A model generated the notes under the pieces. It ran no database searches. It was not told the origin of the DNA and worked only from the letters and a program-made list of their open reading frames with translations. Positions 50,368-61,850 of a stretch of DNA of 64,000 nucleotides are shown one piece after another. Source of the stretch: Hyperoodon ampullatus (taxonomy: Eukaryota > Chordata > Mammalia > Artiodactyla > Ziphiidae); contig OX457070.1 of the NCBI GenBank assembly GCA_949752795.1, positions 37,167,185 through 37,231,184 of the forward strand. Direction: 5' to 3'. Each line of letters begins with the position of its first letter. Position 1 is the stretch's first letter. Made by a program: the position numbers and the translations under genes.

Positions 50368-52705
50368 CATCACACGCAAAAATAAATCAGTGGTATCCAC
50401 TATATAAACAGGCTAAAGAAGAAAAATTACATGATCATATCAGTTAATGAAGGAGAGCATTTAACAAAATTCAACACTTATTATAAAAGCTGTCAGAAAA
50501 CTAGCAACAGAGGGGAAATTTTTCAACTTGAGAAAGAGCATCTACCAGAAAAACACCATTAACATTATACCTAGGACTTCCCTGGTGGTCCAGTGGTTAA
50601 GATTCCACGCTTCCAATGCAGGGGGCATGGGTTCAGTCCCTGGTTGGGGGCCACATGCCACGTGGCATGGCCAAAAAAAAAAAAATTATACCTAATAATA
50701 AAAAATTGAATGTTTTCCCCCTAGAATCCCAAACAAAGCAAGGTTGTTCAATACTATCACTCATTCAACACAGTGCTAGAAGCCCTAGCCAATGCAATAA
50801 AGCAAAAAAAGAAAATAAAAAGCATACAGATCAGAAAGGAAGAAATAAAATTCTCCCTATTTGCAGATAACATGATTGTCTACATAGAAAATCCCAAGGA
50901 ATCTACAAAACAAAAACCATCCTAGAACTAATAAGTGAGTTCAGCAAGTTCACAGGATATAAGATAAACACAAGAATCAGTTGCATTTCTATATGCTGGC
51001 AATGAATATGTAAACGACAAAATTTTAAATTCAATACTACTCATATTCGCTCCCCTAAAAATAAAATAAGGTGTAAGTCTAACAAAACATGTAGAGGATT
51101 TGTATGCTGAAAAGTATAAAACACTGATAAAAGAAATCAGGGAGATCTAAATAAATGGAGAAATATACTGTGTTTATAGACTGGAATACTCAACAAAGTA
51201 AAAATGTCAGTTCTTTCCCAGATGGATATACAAGTTTAGTCCAAGTCCTATCAAAATCCTAGCAAGGTTTTTTGTAAATAGAAAAGATTATTCCAAAATT
51301 TATATGGAAATGCAGAGGATCTAGAATTGCTAAAACAATTTTGAAAAAGAAAAATAAAATGGGAGGAATCAGTCTATTTCAAGACTTCATTATATAGCTA
51401 TAACAGTCAATATTATGTGTCTATTTATACATAGATCAATAGAACAGAATAGAGAGCCCAGAAATAGACACACAAATATGCTCAACTGAATTTTGACAAA
51501 GGTGCAAAAGCAATTCAACTTAAAACAGCCTTTCCAACAAAGGCTGGAATAATTGTACATCCATAGGAAAAATAATAAATCTTTCCCTAAGTCTCACATA
51601 TTATGAAAAATTAACTCAGAATGGATCTTGGACTTAAGTGTAATACATAAAACAATAAAGCTTTTAGAAAAAAATAGGAGAAAATGTTTGGGATCTAAGG
51701 TGAGGCATAGAGTTCTAAAGCCATTCCACAAAAGGAAAAATTGATAAATTGGATTTTGTATGTTAAAAACTTTTTCTCTGCAAAAAACCTTGTGAAGATG
51801 GAAAGGCAAGTTACAGACTGGGAGAAAATATTTGAAAACCACATATTCAGGATTAGTTTCTAAAATATTTAAAGAACTCTCAAACTCAACAACAAAATAT
51901 AAACACTCCAATTAGAATATGGGTAGAAGATATCAAGAGACCTTCTACCTAAGAGGATATAAAGATGGCAAATAATCACATGCTGGCAAGGGTGCAGAGA
52001 AACTGGGTCACTCATTACATGATAGTGCAAATGTAAAATGGTACAGTCACTATGGAAAATAGTTTGTCAGCTTCTTAAAAAAACTAAACATGTAACCACC
52101 ATAGGACACAGCAATAGCACTCCTGGGCATTTGTATCAGAAAAATGAAAATGGGTTCACCTGAAAACCTGTACACAAATGTTTATAGAAAGTTTATTTAT
52201 AATAGCCCCAAACTGGAAACAACCCATATGTTCATCAATGGATAATGATTAAACAAACTGTGGTACATCCATCCCATGGAATACTACTCAGCAATAAAAA
52301 GGAACAGACTATTAATACATGCAACAACCCCTGGATGAATCTCCAGAGGAGTGTGCTAAGTGAAAAAAGCTAATCCCCCCAAATTATATACTGTATGATT
52401 CTACTTATATAATATTCTCAAAATGACAAAATTATAGAAATGTAGAGCATATTATTGATTACAGGGATTAAGGAGGGCGTAGGGACAGGAAGAAAGCACA
52501 TGTGGCACCTTGAGGGATCCTTATGGTGATGCAAATGTTCTATATCTTGACTATCAGTATCGACATCCTGGTTCTCTAATTTTGCAAGATGTTAACATTG
52601 GAGGAAAGTGGGCGAAGGGTTCATGGGATCAATCTGTGTTATTTATAACGGCTGCATATGGATCTACAGTGACCTAAAAAATAAAAGTTTAATTTAAAAA
52701 AGTCT
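50368..52705 (+). mobile_element. Old L1: ORF2 second half and 3' UTR
   Basis: Forward L1 from the same part of ORF2 as the neighbouring minus-strand copy: aggctaaagaagaaaaatta, ctatttgcagataacatgat (FADD region altered to FADN), the Cys-rich end and a 3' UTR with A-rich tail near 52680-52705. Frame is lost throughout. Confidence 0.9.
50574..50684 (+). mobile_element. CHR-family SINE, short form
   Basis: Short SINE with pure A tail, inserted in the forward L1. Target duplication attataccta at 50564-50573 and 50685-50694. Confidence 0.96.
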
Positions 52706-52764
52706 ATGATCTGCCATGCAGATAAGTAAGAAAAGCTGACATTATAATATTGCTGTTGTTTAAA

Positions 52765-52900
52765 AAAATAATAACTGCACTTTTCTGGTTGGTGAAATTA
52801 TGGTTGAGTTTTTTTCCTTTATACTCTTCTGTATTTATGATGTTTTCTTCATTGAGCATGCTTTATGTTTGAAATTAGGAAAAAAGAAGGAAGAATCAAG
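52765..52900 (+). mobile_element. Old L1 3' terminus
   Basis: tttccttttatactcttctg-like text and ttgagcatgctttatgtttg resemble the end of an ancient L1 3' UTR, probably the element into which the previous L1 was inserted. Confidence 0.6.
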
Positions 52901-53385
52901 AAAAAAATTCTGTGTCCTATGAAACAGATTGTTACCTGGAGAATTTGAAAAAGGAGATAGAGTATAGATCAGAAACTGTCCTGAACTAGGGTTTTTAGAA
53001 TAAAGCAAAACCTTTTTGATTTAACAAAATTCTATTGAGCCATTACTTGTGATAGTTCTGAAGCACAGATTCCTAAAAACACTATTTGCCGCAAATTCTG
53101 TTTTCGCTATAGTTAGGAGGATCATATAATTTATTATTTAAATCAGAATACTTTTGAAAGTAAAGAGGAATATTATTAATTATTCTTGAAAAAATGGGTG
53201 AAAACTAATACAATACTCTCCCAAAACACCTGGTACATATGCTTATCCTTGCTTTTGGTCATGCTTAATTCTTATAAATCTAGAATTTTTTATATTAAAA
53301 TTCAGCGACATTAATATATGGCATCATATCAAATTAATGTACATAGCAACAGTGTTAAATACACTGTTGTTAATCATTCTCTCCT
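52901..53385. other. Unassigned sequence
   Basis: No recognised features. Confidence 0.45.
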
Positions 53386-53635
53386 TGAAGAGCTACTTTC
53401 TTTACTTGGGTTCCAGGACCACCCTCTTTTGATTCTCCTCCAGCTCCAGACTCTAACTGTGGGAGTGTCCCAGGGTTCAGCTCTCAGCTCCCTTCTTGTC
53501 TCTTCCATAGCCACACTCACTCCTTCTCTAGGTAACCTCATCCTACCTTGTGGTTTTCTATACCTCTGAAATGCTGTTGACTTCGAAACTGGATCTTCAA
53601 CCCAGACCATTCCTCTGATTTATATATAGGCTCTT

Positions 53636-53932
53636 TTTTTTTTTTTTTTAATTTTTATTTATTTATTTATGGCTGTGTTGGGTCTTTGTTTCTGTGCGAG
53701 GGCTTTCTCTAGTTGTGGCAAGCGGGGGCCACTCTTCATCGCGGTGCGCAGGCCTCTCACTATCGCGGCCTCTCTTGTTGCGGAACACAGGCTCCAGACG
53801 CGCAGGCTCAGTAATTGTGGCTCACGGGCCTAGTTGCTCCCTGGCATGTGGGATCTTCCCAGACCAGGGCTCGAACCCGTGTCCCCTGCATTGGCAGGCA
53901 GATTCTCAACCACTGCGCCACCAGGGAAGCCC
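53636..53932 (-). mobile_element. CHR-family SINE
   Basis: Reverse SINE in L2. Perfect 15-bp target duplication tatatataggctctt at 53621-53635 and 53933-53947. Confidence 0.97.
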
Positions 53933-54344
53933 TATATATAGGCTCTTATATCCAACTCCTACACAAACATCTCCACTTGAATATCTAATAAGAATCTCAA
54001 CTCTAACATGTCCTGTGAAGAATTCTCAATTCCCATGCCCCCTCCCCCACCAAAATGTGTTCCATTATTGGTAGTCTCCATTTCAGTAAGTGGCTTTAGG
54101 CCAAAAACTTAAACTCATCCTTGTTTCCTGGGCTTTACTCACAGCCCATATCCAGGTCATCAGCAGGTCCTGTTGTTTGTATCTTCATAATCTATCATGA
54201 ATCTGTCTTCACTTCCTCATCTCATCTTGTGTGAGCCACCATCATCTCTTTCCAATTACTGCACTGTCCAATGGTCTCCCTACTTTCACTTTTGGTTTTG
54301 CTCCCCACAGATTATTCTCCAAACAGCAGGCTGAATGCTCCTTT

Positions 54345-54738
54345 ATATAAATATATTTTTTGTTATATGCATTTGTTTTATTTTTTAGATTCCACATATC
54401 AGTGACAACACAGAATATTCTCTTTCTCTGTATGACTTATTTCACTAAGCAGAATACCCTCTAAGTCGATCCACATTGTGGCAAATGGCAGAATTTCATT
54501 CATTTCTATGGCGAGTAAAATTCCATTTTGTGTGTGCGTGTGGTGTGTGTGTGTACACACAAACACCACATCTTCTTTATCCTCTCATCTGTTGCCGGAC
54601 ACTTAGGTTGCTTCCATACCTTGGCTATCGTAAATAATGCTGCTATGAATATTGGAGGGCATGTATCTTTTCAAATTAGTGTTTTTGTTTTCTTCGGATA
54701 TATACCCTGGAGTGGAATTGCTGGATCATATGGTTGAC
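54345..54738 (-). mobile_element. L1 3' fragment in L2
   Basis: Reversed L1: gattccacatatcagtgaca, ttaggttgcttccatacctt and ggagtggaattgctggatca. An imperfect tgctccttt duplication flanks it. Contains a TG-rich microsatellite at about 54527-54554. Confidence 0.92.
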
Positions 54739-55359
54739 TGCTCCCTTTTAAATTTAAATCCGTCATGTAGCTCCCCTACTCTCAACCCTGCAACGGGTTC
54801 CTAGTGCTGTTATTGTGGCCTACAAGGCCTTCATGACCTGCTCTCCTGCTTCCCCCTGCAACCTTTTCTCTAACCTCTTTTCCTGAGAAGCTCCCCTGTA
54901 CACTGTGTTGCATACTGGCTTCCTTGCTATTGTTTAAACACCAAGCACATTTTCATCTCAGAGCCTTTGTACTTATTGTTCCCTCTGTCCAGAATACCCT
55001 TCCTCTAAATATCTACAGTTTCCTCTTGCTTTCAGGTCTCTGATAAAATATGATGACTTCTGAGGGACCTGGTTACCAACTACCCTGCCAACCTAGTCAT
55101 CCTCTAGCCCCTGACCCTTTCTATATAGCACTTACCACCACCAGTACATATCTGTTTGCTTAGCATCTACCTCCTTCTCTAGAACACAAGCTCCATGAGG
55201 ACAGGGACTTTGTACATTTCTGAATCCCTAGAACCTAGATCAGCATTCGGAACACAGAAAATGCTCAATAAATATTTGGTAAATGAATGAATTAAGATAA
55301 TAGGGGAAATGGAACACTAGATTTTCCGTAGGGATTGCCAAGCAGAAAGATATAGTGAA

Positions 55360-55571
55360 GGGCTTCCCTGGTGGTGCAGTGGTTGAGAGTCCGCCTGCCG
55401 ATGCAGGGGACACGGGTTCGTGCCCCGGTCCGGGAAGATCCCACATGCCGCGGAGCGGCTAGGCCCGTGAGCCATGGCCGCTGAGCCTGCGCGTCCAGAG
55501 CCTGTGCTCCGCAACGGGAGAGGCCACAACAGTGAGAGGCCCACGTACCGCAAAAAAAAAAAAAAGAAAAA
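55360..55571 (+). mobile_element. CHR-1-type SINE, GC-rich form
   Basis: Near-consensus with many CpGs. Target duplication aaagatatagtgaa at 55346-55359 and 55572-55585. Confidence 0.98.
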
Positions 55572-55715
55572 AAAGATATAGTGAAAATAACATGAAGGAA
55601 AAGTCATACCAACTGAATGTGCTCAAAGGGAGATGACTGATGACTGAGTATCAGAGTCTTGTTCTTGCCCTGCTGAAGATCTGGAATCAACAAGATAACA
55701 GCCCAGTAATATCTT

Positions 55716-55927
55716 TTTTTTTTTTTTTTTTTTGTGGTACGCGGGCCTCTCACTGCTGTGGCCTCTCCCGTTGAGGAGCACAGGCTCCGGACGCGCAGGC
55801 TCAGCGGCCATGGCTCACGGGCCCAGCCGCTCCGCGGCATGTGGGATCCTCCCGGACCGGGGCACGAACCCATGTCCCCTGCATCAGCAGGCGGACTCTC
55901 AACCACTGCGCCACCAGGGAAGCCCAT
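55716..55927 (-). mobile_element. CHR-1-type SINE, GC-rich form
   Basis: Reverse copy with a long T tail. Target duplication agtaatatctt at 55705-55715 and 55928-55938. Forms an inverted pair with the SINE 144 bp to the left. Confidence 0.98.
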
Positions 55928-55938
55928 AGTAATATCTT

Positions 55939-56500
55939 TAATAGAAGTAAGACGATGTACAGAAGTAAGATAATTTTCTGAGATAAGAAAATTTTCTGTG
56001 TTCATGTTTTTAATAAGTATTTCTATGGAATTAAAAATAGAGAGGGATGGGGAAGAAGTTCATTTTGAGGTCTTATAATATGTAAGACAATTTGGGGTGA
56101 TGGTTATGGCCATGGTGTGACATGAACTTTGGTCATGTTTTTCTGAGTAGCTTTGATTCCTTACTAAAGATTGTGAAAGCAAGTTTGGCCTGATTTAGCC
56201 AAAGTGACACCAATTTCCTGAGACAGCAGTAAGATGCCCACTTCATAACCTATTTTACTAATTTCTAGACAGGTGGTTGTCTGTTGCTGGTGATTCTTGG
56301 TTTGGGTTGTTTATTCCAGCTCAGAACTATTGGACAACCTCACAGCCTTAATATTCAACGTTCAGTCAAGCAGTAAATGTCATAGAAACTTGTGCATGGT
56401 AGATTCAGAGCCAACCTGGTTCTGGCCCAGCTCAGGAGTGTGGATGATATAGGTGGTTCAGCAGCATCTCTGTTTGGAAAGAGGAATTTAACCCTGCCCA
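55939..56500. other. Unassigned sequence
   Basis: No gene or repeat recognised. Confidence 0.45.
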
Positions 56501-56504
56501 TATT

Positions 56505-56965
56505 AGATTATCCAACTCTCCTAACCTTCAGCAGTTCCTTACTGATAGGGTAGAGTCTGAATTCCTCCAACATCAGGCTTGATTGTACCTATTGCACCTA
56601 TGTTTAGTAGAATTCAGTAGTGAAGCCATCTGGGCCTGGGCTTTTCTTTGTGGGTAGTTTTTCTTTTTAATTACTAATTCAACCTATTCACTTGTTATAG
56701 ATCTATTCAAATTGTCTATTTCTTCTTGAGTTAGTAGTAGTAGTTTGTGTCTTTGTAGGAATTTATCTGTTTCATCAAATTTATCTAATTTGTTGGCATA
56801 CGATTGTTCATAGAATTCTCATCATTTGTGGCTTAGCTGAACTAAGTATTCCTAAACATGACCCATGCTTTCTTGCCCTTTCACTTTTGCACTTGGAATG
56901 CCCTCATCTTAATCTCTGCCTATTGAATTGTATTGAATACCTACTGACACCAAAGCATTCTTCAG
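56505..56965 (+). mobile_element. L2 fragment split by an L1 piece
   Basis: Weak L2 order: tagggtagagtctgaattcc before the L1 piece and cttgccctttcacttttgca plus cttggaatgccctcatctt after it. Confidence 0.55.
56595..56825 (-). mobile_element. Short L1 ORF2 fragment
   Basis: Reversed ORF2 around the start of the RT domain: gtagtgaagccatctgggcc (the SPGPDGF region in reverse), then ctatttcttcttgagttag and tttgttggcatacgattgtt. No tail, so an internal fragment. Confidence 0.87.
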
Positions 56966-57034
56966 AGTTCTCTAGGGAATACGTGAACAAATATATACGA
57001 TAAGGTCATGGCATCAAAGAGCTTACTGTCTAAT

Positions 57035-57605
57035 ATAATATTTCCTAAAGTGTGTTCTTCAGAAGTCCTACAAATTTCAACTCAAAAATAAGGTCCTGGG
57101 ACTTCTCTGGTGGCGCAGTGGTTAAGAATCCACCTGCCAATGCAGGGGACACGGGTTCGAGCCCTAGTCTGGAAAGATCCCACATGCCATGGAGCAACTA
57201 AGCCCATGCGCCACAACTACTGAGCCCATGCTCTGCAACAAGAGAAGCCACTGCAATAAGAAGCCCGCGCACCACAGCAAAGAGTAGCCCCCGCTCGCCA
57301 CAAGTAGAGAAAGCCCATGCACAGCAACAAATACCCAACACAGACAAAAATAAAAATTAATTAATTAAAAAAAAATTTTTTTTAAGTTCTATGCTCAAAG
57401 ACATGAGGGAGACAAATTCATTCTATAGGTGATTCATAATTCTCATTGGCATGTTAATTGCTCTAAGAAGTACTGCCACGGAGAAGCCCAGTGTTTACCC
57501 CAGTGTTTTCCCGAAAGTATTTGACCACAGAACTCTTTCTTATATAACGTCTATTAACAGCCCAAAGAACTTCTGTTCCATGGAACACATTTAGGAAACA
57601 GTGGT
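57035..57605. mobile_element. Possible DNA-transposon repeat split by a SINE
   Basis: Pieces at 57035-57096 and near 57520-57600 (aaagtgtgttcttcagaagt; tgttccatggaacacattta) look like parts of a common old mammalian repeat. Family not assigned. Confidence 0.35.
57098..57383 (+). mobile_element. CHR-family SINE
   Basis: Complete SINE with fewer internal cacaactactgagcc modules than the long copies. An imperfect taaggt/taagtt flank may be the target duplication. Confidence 0.95.
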
Positions 57606-57789
57606 CTAGATAAAACATACACTCCAGTTTATGTGTAAACTTGGGTGTATGGTACAGTACAAGTTAGGATGTCATATTTGAGAGTGAGTCCTTAAAACAT
57701 GAGTAGGAAGGACTGGAGAAAAGAATGGAAGAAAGGCAGAGAAGGAAACATAGATGAAGCATTCCAGGAAATAGAAAAGCAGAAGAAGT

Positions 57790-57960
57790 GAAGATAACAA
57801 GAGTTAAGCTAAAGAAATAGAGATCTGTCAACAATGTCAAGTGCTACAGAGAGGTCAAAGAGACCAAGAAATGGCACTTGGATTTCACAGTCTTGAAATC
57901 AGTGTCAACTTTCAGAAGAACAATTCCAGGACAATGGTGGAAGCAGATGAAAAGGAAATA
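57790..57960 (-). mobile_element. L2 fragment
   Basis: Reverse L2: agtgctacagagaggtcaaa, ggcacttggatttcacagtc and aatcagtgtcaactttcag. Confidence 0.8.
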
Positions 57961-58140
57961 ATGGGTAAGTAGAGTAAGCATGTGACCTCCAAGGAAGCAG
58001 GGTTTTTTTGTCTCTTTTATTTACTGATATTCCCCATCATGTAGAAGTGTCCTGGCATGTTGAAAGTTTTCCATATATATTAGTTAAATAAGTGAATGAA
58101 TTAATGTATGCATAAGTGGTGGTTGAAAAAAAAGGTCAGT

Positions 58141-58257
58141 GGGACTTCCCTGGCAGTCCAGTTGGACTCCACACTTCCACTGCATGGGGCACAGGTTCGA
58201 TCCCAGGTTGTGGAACTAGTATCCCACATGCCGGGCAATGCGACCAAAAAAAAAATA
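58141..58257 (+). mobile_element. CHR-family SINE, short form
   Basis: gggacttccctggcagtcca start and accaaaaaaaaaataaa tail. Lacks the gtggttaaga block of the head. Confidence 0.92.
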
Positions 58258-58550
58258 AAGGTTGCGTCAGTGTGAGTAATAAAGGAGAGACTGTAATAAT
58301 GGAGTAGTTGAGGAAAGGGGCAACTTGAACATGCTTTTAGGCAGAGAACTCCAGTGGAAAAGTGGAAATCAAAAGTTCGAAATAGAAAAGACTGATAGAA
58401 CACTATCATAATTGAAGTAATTATGAGAATGAGAAAAGAGTCATAAATAGAATAGAAGGAAGCAGGTCCCACTTAGCATGTAAAATGAACTCATTCACAA
58501 CTCTCTTCAAAAAAGTTGTTCCTCATTATGGGTTCCATATTCCCATTAAC
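58258..58550. other. Unassigned sequence
   Basis: No recognised features. Confidence 0.45.
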
Positions 58551-58554
58551 TGTA

Positions 58555-58985
58555 TGAAAATCCACTCAAGCACCCAAGCTAGAAACCCCAGTCTTCTTTA
58601 TTACCTCCTTGTCTTCCATCTTCTTGCCTGCTTAAATTGATACTAAGTTACTTCAGTTCCACTCCTGTAATGCTCCATGTATCCATTCCCATTTATCATC
58701 CCCATTGGCACTACCCTAGGTAAGGCATTCATCATTTTCTTGCCTGGAATGTTTTAATGATTTTCTAACCATACTCTGAATTCAGTAGCTTTCTGCTCTC
58801 AGTCCTTTCTCCATAATGCCACCAGAACTATGGTCTTAAAGCTCAGATATGATCATACCATTTTTCTCTTCAAAAGAGCAGCAATACATCATTTCTATTT
58901 ATTTCATGTCATTTATTGGGTGCCTCGTATGGCTAGGTGCAGGAGATGCACTGGTGAGTTATGATAAAGGGAGCATTTAAAATTA
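58555..58985 (+). mobile_element. Probable diverged L2
   Basis: gccaccagaactatggtctt, aaagctcagatatgatcata and neighbouring words follow the forward L2 order; the last 80 bp resemble an L2 end in reverse. Confidence 0.55.
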
Positions 58986-58992
58986 GGGATGA

Positions 58993-59246
58993 GGGACTTC
59001 CCTGGTGGTCCAGCAGGTAAGACTCCATGCTGCCAATGCAGGGGGCCCAGGTTCGACCCCTGGTCAGGGAACTAGATCCCATATGCCACAACTAAGAGTC
59101 CTCATGCTGCAACTAAGAAGTCCATGTGCCGCAACTAAGGATCCTGCATGCCACAATTAAAACATGTCGCAATGAAGATCTCGCGTGCCACAACTAAGAC
59201 CCGGTGCAGCCAAAATAAATATATTTTAAAATAATTTAAAAAATAA
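58993..59246 (+). mobile_element. CHR-family SINE with expanded internal module
   Basis: The head is followed by about five copies of a gccacaactaag-type module instead of the usual middle. An imperfect 14-bp duplication (aaaattagggatga / aaaattaggggcga) flanks it. Confidence 0.92.
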
Positions 59247-59254
59247 AATTAGGG

Positions 59255-59640
59255 GCGAAGAAAATCAAATGGCCCAAACAAAATGAAAAGATGCTCAAGA
59301 ATGAAATGTTATTTTTCTCCTATGAGATTGGCAAAGATTAAAAAGAATGAAAATGCTCAATGTTGGCAAATACGTGGGGAAATAAGCAACCTCATCCATT
59401 ATTGGTGCAAGTATTAATAGATACAGACTTTTTGGAGGGCAGTTTAGCAATACCTGTTAAAACTTTAATAATACCCATTTACCCTAATGATGGTTCTCTC
59501 TGGGGTTGTAGAATTATGAGATACTAATCCTCTACTTTTCACAGTGTTTTTCACTACTTCACAATATTTAATGTTTATAATGTATATATTTTTATGTTTC
59601 AATTTGACAAAATGAAGACACAAAATGGAAAAAATTATCT
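59255..59640 (+). mobile_element. Old L1 3' end
   Basis: tgagattggcaaagattaaa, atgttggcaaatacgtgggg and tttggagggcagtttagcaa match an ancient L1 ORF2 C-terminus; a 3' UTR follows. Confidence 0.87.
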
Positions 59641-59689
59641 TTCTTTGATAGATTCACACTTCTAGGTTAACCTTCAACAATGCTCAAAA

Positions 59690-60280
59690 TGAGTCCCTAG
59701 CCCAATTCCAGCCCCACATTCTGCCACTCCCATTCACCCAGGACTACCCCAGGTAGTGCTTTTCACTCCTGTCTGCCTCTGATGTTCCTCTTTTTTTTTA
59801 ATTTATTTATTTTTTCATATTTTATTTATTTGGTTGTGCCGGGTCTTAGTTGCGGCAGGCCGGCTCCTTAGTTGTGGCATGCAAACTCCTAGTTGTGGCA
59901 TGCATGTGGGATCTAGTTCCCTGCCCAGGGATCAAATCCAGGCTCCCTGCATTGGGAGCGTGGAGTCTTAACCACTGTGCCACCAGGGAAGTCCCTGCCT
60001 CTGATGTTCCTCTAACTGGAATGCCTCCCCTGCCTCCCCTTCCTCTATTAATCAAAACAGTACTCATCTTCCTAAAAGAATTCAGAATCATTTGCCTTTC
60101 TTTGTGAAGCTTGTCCTCCCATCTGATTTACATTGCGCCTCCTAAGGGGGTGCTAAGAGGGGAGTTTGTTTATACCTCTAGCAAGACACAGTTGGCTTGC
60201 ATTGTTGTTACTTGTGTCTGGTGTCTCCCTTACCATCATTTATTCTCCATTTCATCAGCCTTTTCTGTGAAATAAATGTT
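59690..60280 (+). mobile_element. L2 fragment split by a SINE
   Basis: Forward L2-like coding and 3' region: ctaactggaatgcctcccct, ttctttgtgaagcttgtcct. Diverged. Confidence 0.6.
59792..59994 (-). mobile_element. CHR-family SINE
   Basis: Reverse SINE. Perfect 19-bp target duplication ctgcctctgatgttcctct at 59773-59791 and 59995-60013. Confidence 0.97.
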
Positions 60281-61704
60281 TATTTCAAAATATTTATTCA
60301 GAGTCTTGTACATTCCATACCTAAATCCACTCTTAAACTATACATTTGTGAACAATTACCTTCAAGTCACAAAATGCTATTTTGTATTAATTTGTGTTTG
60401 AAGAGAGTGCAGGAATTAATTAAACATGTCTATAGATGCCTGGTGTTTATTCACTGACAATGAGCCGGAATTATTACCTCACTTTAAGCCTTTCTCTGGT
60501 GATTTGTTTACAGAGAGTTGTGCTAAATAGCTGAATTGTTGTCATGACCCTTTGCCTAGATCTTTTCAAAACAGTCATTAGACTTGAGTTTTACATAACA
60601 AAAACACACACACAAAATCTCATAACCAGGAGAGATACTGAAAACAATTCTTAGAATTTTAAACTTGCACATGCTTTAAGATTGGGTTTACACTGATGGG
60701 CATAGCACGTGATTTTGTAACTCAACAATAATTAAATCTGACCATTTGTAAGTGCTGAAGTGTGTATGGTTGCCAAATTGTGATAACGTGTAAAATAAAT
60801 AACCTTAAATGAACTTGATCAATAGGGCTCCTTGCAGTAAATCAAAGAATTAACCACTTTTTGCTGTTTTGGTGACTACACAGTTTCAGGTCCCCAAGTG
60901 GGAGTAGCTCTTAAAGCTAAAGTGGCAGCCCCTTATCATTTGTAAATTTCCACTAACAAGCCAGGCTGGCAGAGGCTGCTGGCTGCAAGGGCTGTGACCT
61001 TTCTAACAGCATAGTATTAGTCATTGTTTTGTTTATGAGCATCTATATATGCCATGGAAGTTCTGGGGACAGAGTTTCAGAAAAAGAAAACTGAAACTAA
61101 GAAGGAAATCAAAAGCAAAATGCCTAAAACTACTTCTTTAGCCCTTTCTTTATGATCTCAGGACTTCAGGGACCTTGAAAGATTGATTTCCTCTCACTCA
61201 AGTTTCTTATAAAATTAGCTTTGGCTCATGCATCTGTAACACAGTAGTTAATTTTACAAGATAAGCAGTACAGGGGAAATGTATCTGAGGGGAAAATCCA
61301 GTGCTGGAAGCTCAAGAGACACTTATAAGGTCACAGAACAAAGCTGGTAAGTGAAGTGGTCCTACTAGAGACCTGCAAATAGCAAAGGATCTGCTTCAGG
61401 TTAATTTCAGTGTATCTTTCATCACACTTCACTTTTCTTCTCAGCCAGCATTAACTGTAAGTGGACCTTACTCAACCTGTCCTGTGAGAACCATTTGAAT
61501 CATTCAGCCGAAGAGCAATTGTGGTTTAAGTCCTGAAGTTTGAACTTTGCATGTTAGCATCTACTTCCCTGTAATGGTCCTGGAGGCTGTAGTAGCCACG
61601 GCAATGACTATTAACCAGTTCTTCCTGTTCACAGCTACTTATGCCATTCCTAGAGACTAAATGTGCTTTCAGATAAGCACCACGGGCTATCTGAGCAGGA
61701 AGGT
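60281..61704. other. Unassigned, repeat-poor sequence
   Basis: About 1.4 kb without a recognised repeat, second only to 16,651-18,195. It contains an ISRE-like site at 61093-61104 and a consensus-like acceptor/donor pair 12 nt apart at 61443-61462. Confidence 0.5.
61093..61104 (+). promoter_or_regulatory. ISRE-like site
   Basis: aaaactgaaact is one base from the canonical gaaactgaaact. A single short match; relevant only because a promoter with two ISREs lies 25 kb upstream. Confidence 0.3.
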
Positions 61705-61850
61705 ATATTACAATCTTTTAAATTCAATCTCTCACTTTATAGGAGGGGGTCCCTGAGGCTCAGCTCAGAAAGATCAAGCAGGTTCTTTGGGAGCAGAGCT
61801 GGAATTAGAACCATGTGTCTCAACTAATCTAGGTTCCTAATCTAGAGCTC
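61705..61850 (-). mobile_element. MIR fragment
   Basis: Reverse MIR-like: tctctcactttataggaggg, tccctgaggctcagctcag and gagctggaattagaacca. Confidence 0.65.

Larger units (their letters stand above)
53390..55295 (+). mobile_element. Long L2 LINE fragment with two nested insertions
   Basis: One of the best-preserved L2 copies here, running from ORF2 (gtgggagtgtcccagggttca, atatccaactcctacac, agccaccatcatctctttcc) through aaggccttcatgacctgctc to a 3' UTR ending tgctcaataaatatttggta. A SINE (53636-53932) and an L1 (54345-54738) interrupt it. No intact frame. Confidence 0.9.

Noticed and set aside
48656..52705. Single L1 with 5' inversion by twin priming
   Set aside because: The two arms cover the same part of ORF2, whereas twin priming gives arms from different, adjoining parts.
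55604..56005. 133-codon ORF and similar ORFs in other SINEs
   Set aside because: They translate CHR SINE sequence; the same peptides recur at many sites in both orientations.
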